Positions 62,682 to 64,000 of a stretch of DNA of 64,000 nucleotides are shown here, piece by piece. Under the pieces are notes generated by a model. The model did no database searches and was not told where the DNA came from. It saw only the letters and a program-made list of their open reading frames with translations. Each line of letters starts with the position of its first letter. The first letter of the stretch is position 1. Position numbers and translations under genes: made by a program. The DNA comes from Marinobacter nanhaiticus D15-8W (lineage in GTDB: Bacteria > Pseudomonadota > Gammaproteobacteria > Pseudomonadales > Oleiphilaceae), in NCBI RefSeq assembly GCF_036511935.1, contig NZ_AP028878.1:1426001-1490000 (forward strand). The letters are read 5' to 3'.

Positions 62682-63590
62682 ATGCGTTGGCGAGGCAGGC
62701 GGCAGAGCAGCAATGTGGAGGACCGGCGGGGGCAATCCGTTCGCTACGGTGGCGCCGGCGCCGGAGGCTTGATGTTGCTGCGTTTGCTGCCCAATATGCT
62801 GCGCAGCAAGACAGGGCGGGTCATCTTGATCGTCGGGGTGCTGGTGGTTGTCGGCGCCAAGTTCCTGGGCGTGGATGTTTTGCCCATGCTGCTGGGCACC
62901 GGCAGCCCGACAACGGTCCAGCCTTCCCGTGAGTTGACCGAGCAGGAGCAGGAACTGGCGGATTTCGTGTCGGTTGTTCTCGCCGACACCGAAGATACCT
63001 GGAACCAGATCTTTACCGATCTCGGTGGCTCCTACACCGAACCCACCCTCGTGCTTTTCTCAGATCGCGTGAACTCAGCCTGCGGGCTGGCCAGCTCTGC
63101 TGTGGGTCCGTTTTATTGCCCAGGCGACCAGCAGGTGTACCTCGATCTGGCGTTCTTCCGCGATCTGCGTGAACGTTATGCTGCCCCGGGGGACTTCGCC
63201 CAGGCCTATGTGATTGCCCATGAGGTGGGGCATCACGTACAGACAGTGATGGGGATCGGCGCTGAGGTGCGCCAGGCCGGTCAGGGGCGCAGCCAGTCAG
63301 AGGTCAATGCCTTATCCGTACGTCAGGAATTGCAGGCGGACTGCTTTGCCGGCCTGTGGGGGCATGCCGCCCAGACTCAGCGTCAGTTGCTTGAGCCGCG
63401 CGACCTGGAGGAGGCGCTGGGCGCGGCCAGTGCCATCGGCGACGATCGCCTCCAACGCCAGACTGGCGGCACGGTGGTGCCGGACAGCTTCACCCACGGC
63501 AGCTCCGAGCAGCGGGTGCGCTGGTTTCGGCGCGGCTTCGAAACCGGCGACATCAACAACTGCAATACCTTCTCGGTGGAGAACCCCTAG
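62682..63590 (+). CDS. Neutral zinc metallopeptidase, YpfJ type
   Basis: 302 residues: an N-terminal basic part (MRWRGRRQSSNVEDRRGQSV), a membrane helix (about 46-70), then a zincin domain with AHEVGHHVQTVMG (HExxH-type motif HEVGHH, His180-His185), QELQADCFAGLWGH and TFSVENP. Membrane-anchored with its domain in the periplasm. The target is unknown. GGGGG precedes the ATG. Confidence 0.9.
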   Translation: MRWRGRRQSSNVEDRRGQSVRYGGAGAGGLMLLRLLPNMLRSKTGRVILIVGVLVVVGAKFLGVDVLPMLLGTGSPTTVQPSRELTEQEQELADFVSVVLADTEDTWNQIFTDLGGSYTEPTLVLFSDRVNSACGLASSAVGPFYCPGDQQVYLDLAFFRDLRERYAAPGDFAQAYVIAHEVGHHVQTVMGIGAEVRQAGQGRSQSEVNALSVRQELQADCFAGLWGHAAQTQRQLLEPRDLEEALGAASAIGDDRLQRQTGGTVVPDSFTHGSSEQRVRWFRRGFETGDINNCNTFSVENP

Positions 63591-63598
63591 CAGTGGCA

Positions 63599-64000
63599 TT
63601 AGCTGGGAGTCGCCTGTCCGTCGGGTTTGTTTGTCTCTTCGCCGGTTTTTGAGTCGATCCAGCTGCGTACGTGGATGTCCCGCTGCGGGAACGGAATCTG
63701 GAAGCCAGCGTCGCGCAGCTCTCGTGTAATCGATGAATGCAGTTCGTGGGCCAGCGGCATGTAGTCGAGGAGGTCCTGGATGAACACCCGTACCTCGAAA
63801 TCGATGCTGCTCTCGCCCAATCCCACGCAAAATACAGCCGGCGCTGGATCATCCACGACCCGAGCATTACTTTCCGCCACGCGGCTGAGGACCTCCTGCA
63901 CCTTGTCTACGTCCGACCCGTAGGCCACACCCACGCGGACAATGACCCGCACGATCGGATCGGTCAGCGTCCAGTTGGTCAGGTCCTGGGTGACGAAGGT
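63599..64000 (-). CDS. MscS-family mechanosensitive channel, C-terminal part only
   Basis: 134 codons visible, open to the window edge, so the N-terminal and channel-helix part lies beyond it. The visible C-terminal cytoplasmic domain reads NWTLTDPIVRVIVRVGVAYG, then VVDDPAPAVFCVGLGESSID and IPFPQRDIHVRSW, all MscS C-terminal features. It would release solutes on hypo-osmotic shock, fitting a salt-adapted host. Convergent with the zinc peptidase gene, 8 bp apart. Confidence 0.85.
   Translation of the reverse strand, partial: TFVTQDLTNWTLTDPIVRVIVRVGVAYGSDVDKVQEVLSRVAESNARVVDDPAPAVFCVGLGESSIDFEVRVFIQDLLDYMPLAHELHSSITRELRDAGFQIPFPQRDIHVRSWIDSKTGEETNKPDGQATPS

Noticed and set aside
1..64000. 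CRISPR array, prophage, rRNA or tRNA genes
   Set aside because: No regularly spaced repeats, phage structural genes, or recognisable tRNA/rRNA segments were seen on reading the window.

Overview
The window is a dense, GC-rich chromosomal segment with about 53 protein-coding loci. No rRNA, tRNA or CRISPR array was recognised. Gene content points to a free-living, salt-adapted gammaproteobacterium, most likely Marinobacter-like. The reasons are ectoine hydroxylase EctD, an NhaP-type Na+/H+ antiporter, an ergothioneine pair egtB-egtD, a citrate-type tripartite transporter, two chemoreceptors, and many small DUF envelope proteins typical of marine gammaproteobacteria. The genus is an inference, not read from a marker gene.

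Layout. 0.2-1.2 kb: AI-2E-family permease. 1.3-10.7 kb: tricarboxylate module, with regulator operon tctD-tctE plus an orphan periplasmic binding protein (minus strand), divergent from tctC-tctB-tctA-abrB-like and followed by an aconitase. 10.9-12.7 kb: UPF0114 membrane protein and an oxaloacetate decarboxylase of the PEP mutase superfamily. 12.8-15.9 kb: a frameshifted arylsulfatase and a lone branched-chain-type binding protein. 16.3-18.0 kb: a DUF427 gene split by a 1309-bp IS481-family element whose exact boundaries and 3-bp target duplication can be read. 18.2-24.0 kb: small envelope and DUF genes (DUF3096, outer-membrane barrel, DUF3775, DUF2252, YjdF-like, DUF2721) and a GDSL hydrolase. 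24.0-28.9 kb: MFS pump with divergent LysR regulator, chemoreceptor, LysE exporter. 29.0-37.9 kb: erythromycin-esterase-like enzyme, PilZ-tailed chemoreceptor, metallo-beta-lactamase-fold hydrolase, an unusual protein-kinase/isoprenylcysteine-methyltransferase fusion, a 750-residue six-hairpin glycosidase-like protein, and a TVP38 membrane protein. 38.0-43.2 kb: ergothioneine synthesis and a GAF-GGDEF-EAL protein. 43.2-48.9 kb: three paralogous Crp/Fnr regulators around an Na+/H+ antiporter, then ectD. 49.2-55.2 kb: host-attachment-type protein, EF-hand protein, a frameshifted SLC13 symporter, a lipoprotein, a DUF4124 protein, and a YcbB-type L,D-transpeptidase. 55.2-64.0 kb: a second AraJ-like MFS pump, a polyamine-type ABC importer operon ending in an Asp/Glu/hydantoin racemase with a divergent GntR regulator, a YpfJ-type zinc peptidase, and the 3' part of an MscS channel gene.

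How the parts work together. The tct block reads as sense (TctE, perhaps through the orphan binding protein), import (TctCBA) and enter the TCA cycle (aconitase). The Crp/Fnr-antiporter-ectD stretch looks like an osmotic and ionic stress region. The ABC-racemase-GntR block is a self-contained uptake and conversion unit for an unidentified amino-acid-like compound. Three loci are visibly broken: sulfatase (+1 in a G7 tract), DUF427 (IS insertion) and SLC13 symporter (-1 at a 14-bp palindrome). The two frameshifts could be sequencing errors. The strongest candidates for something undescribed are the kinase-methyltransferase fusion with its glycosidase and TVP38 neighbours, and the triplicated Crp/Fnr cluster.
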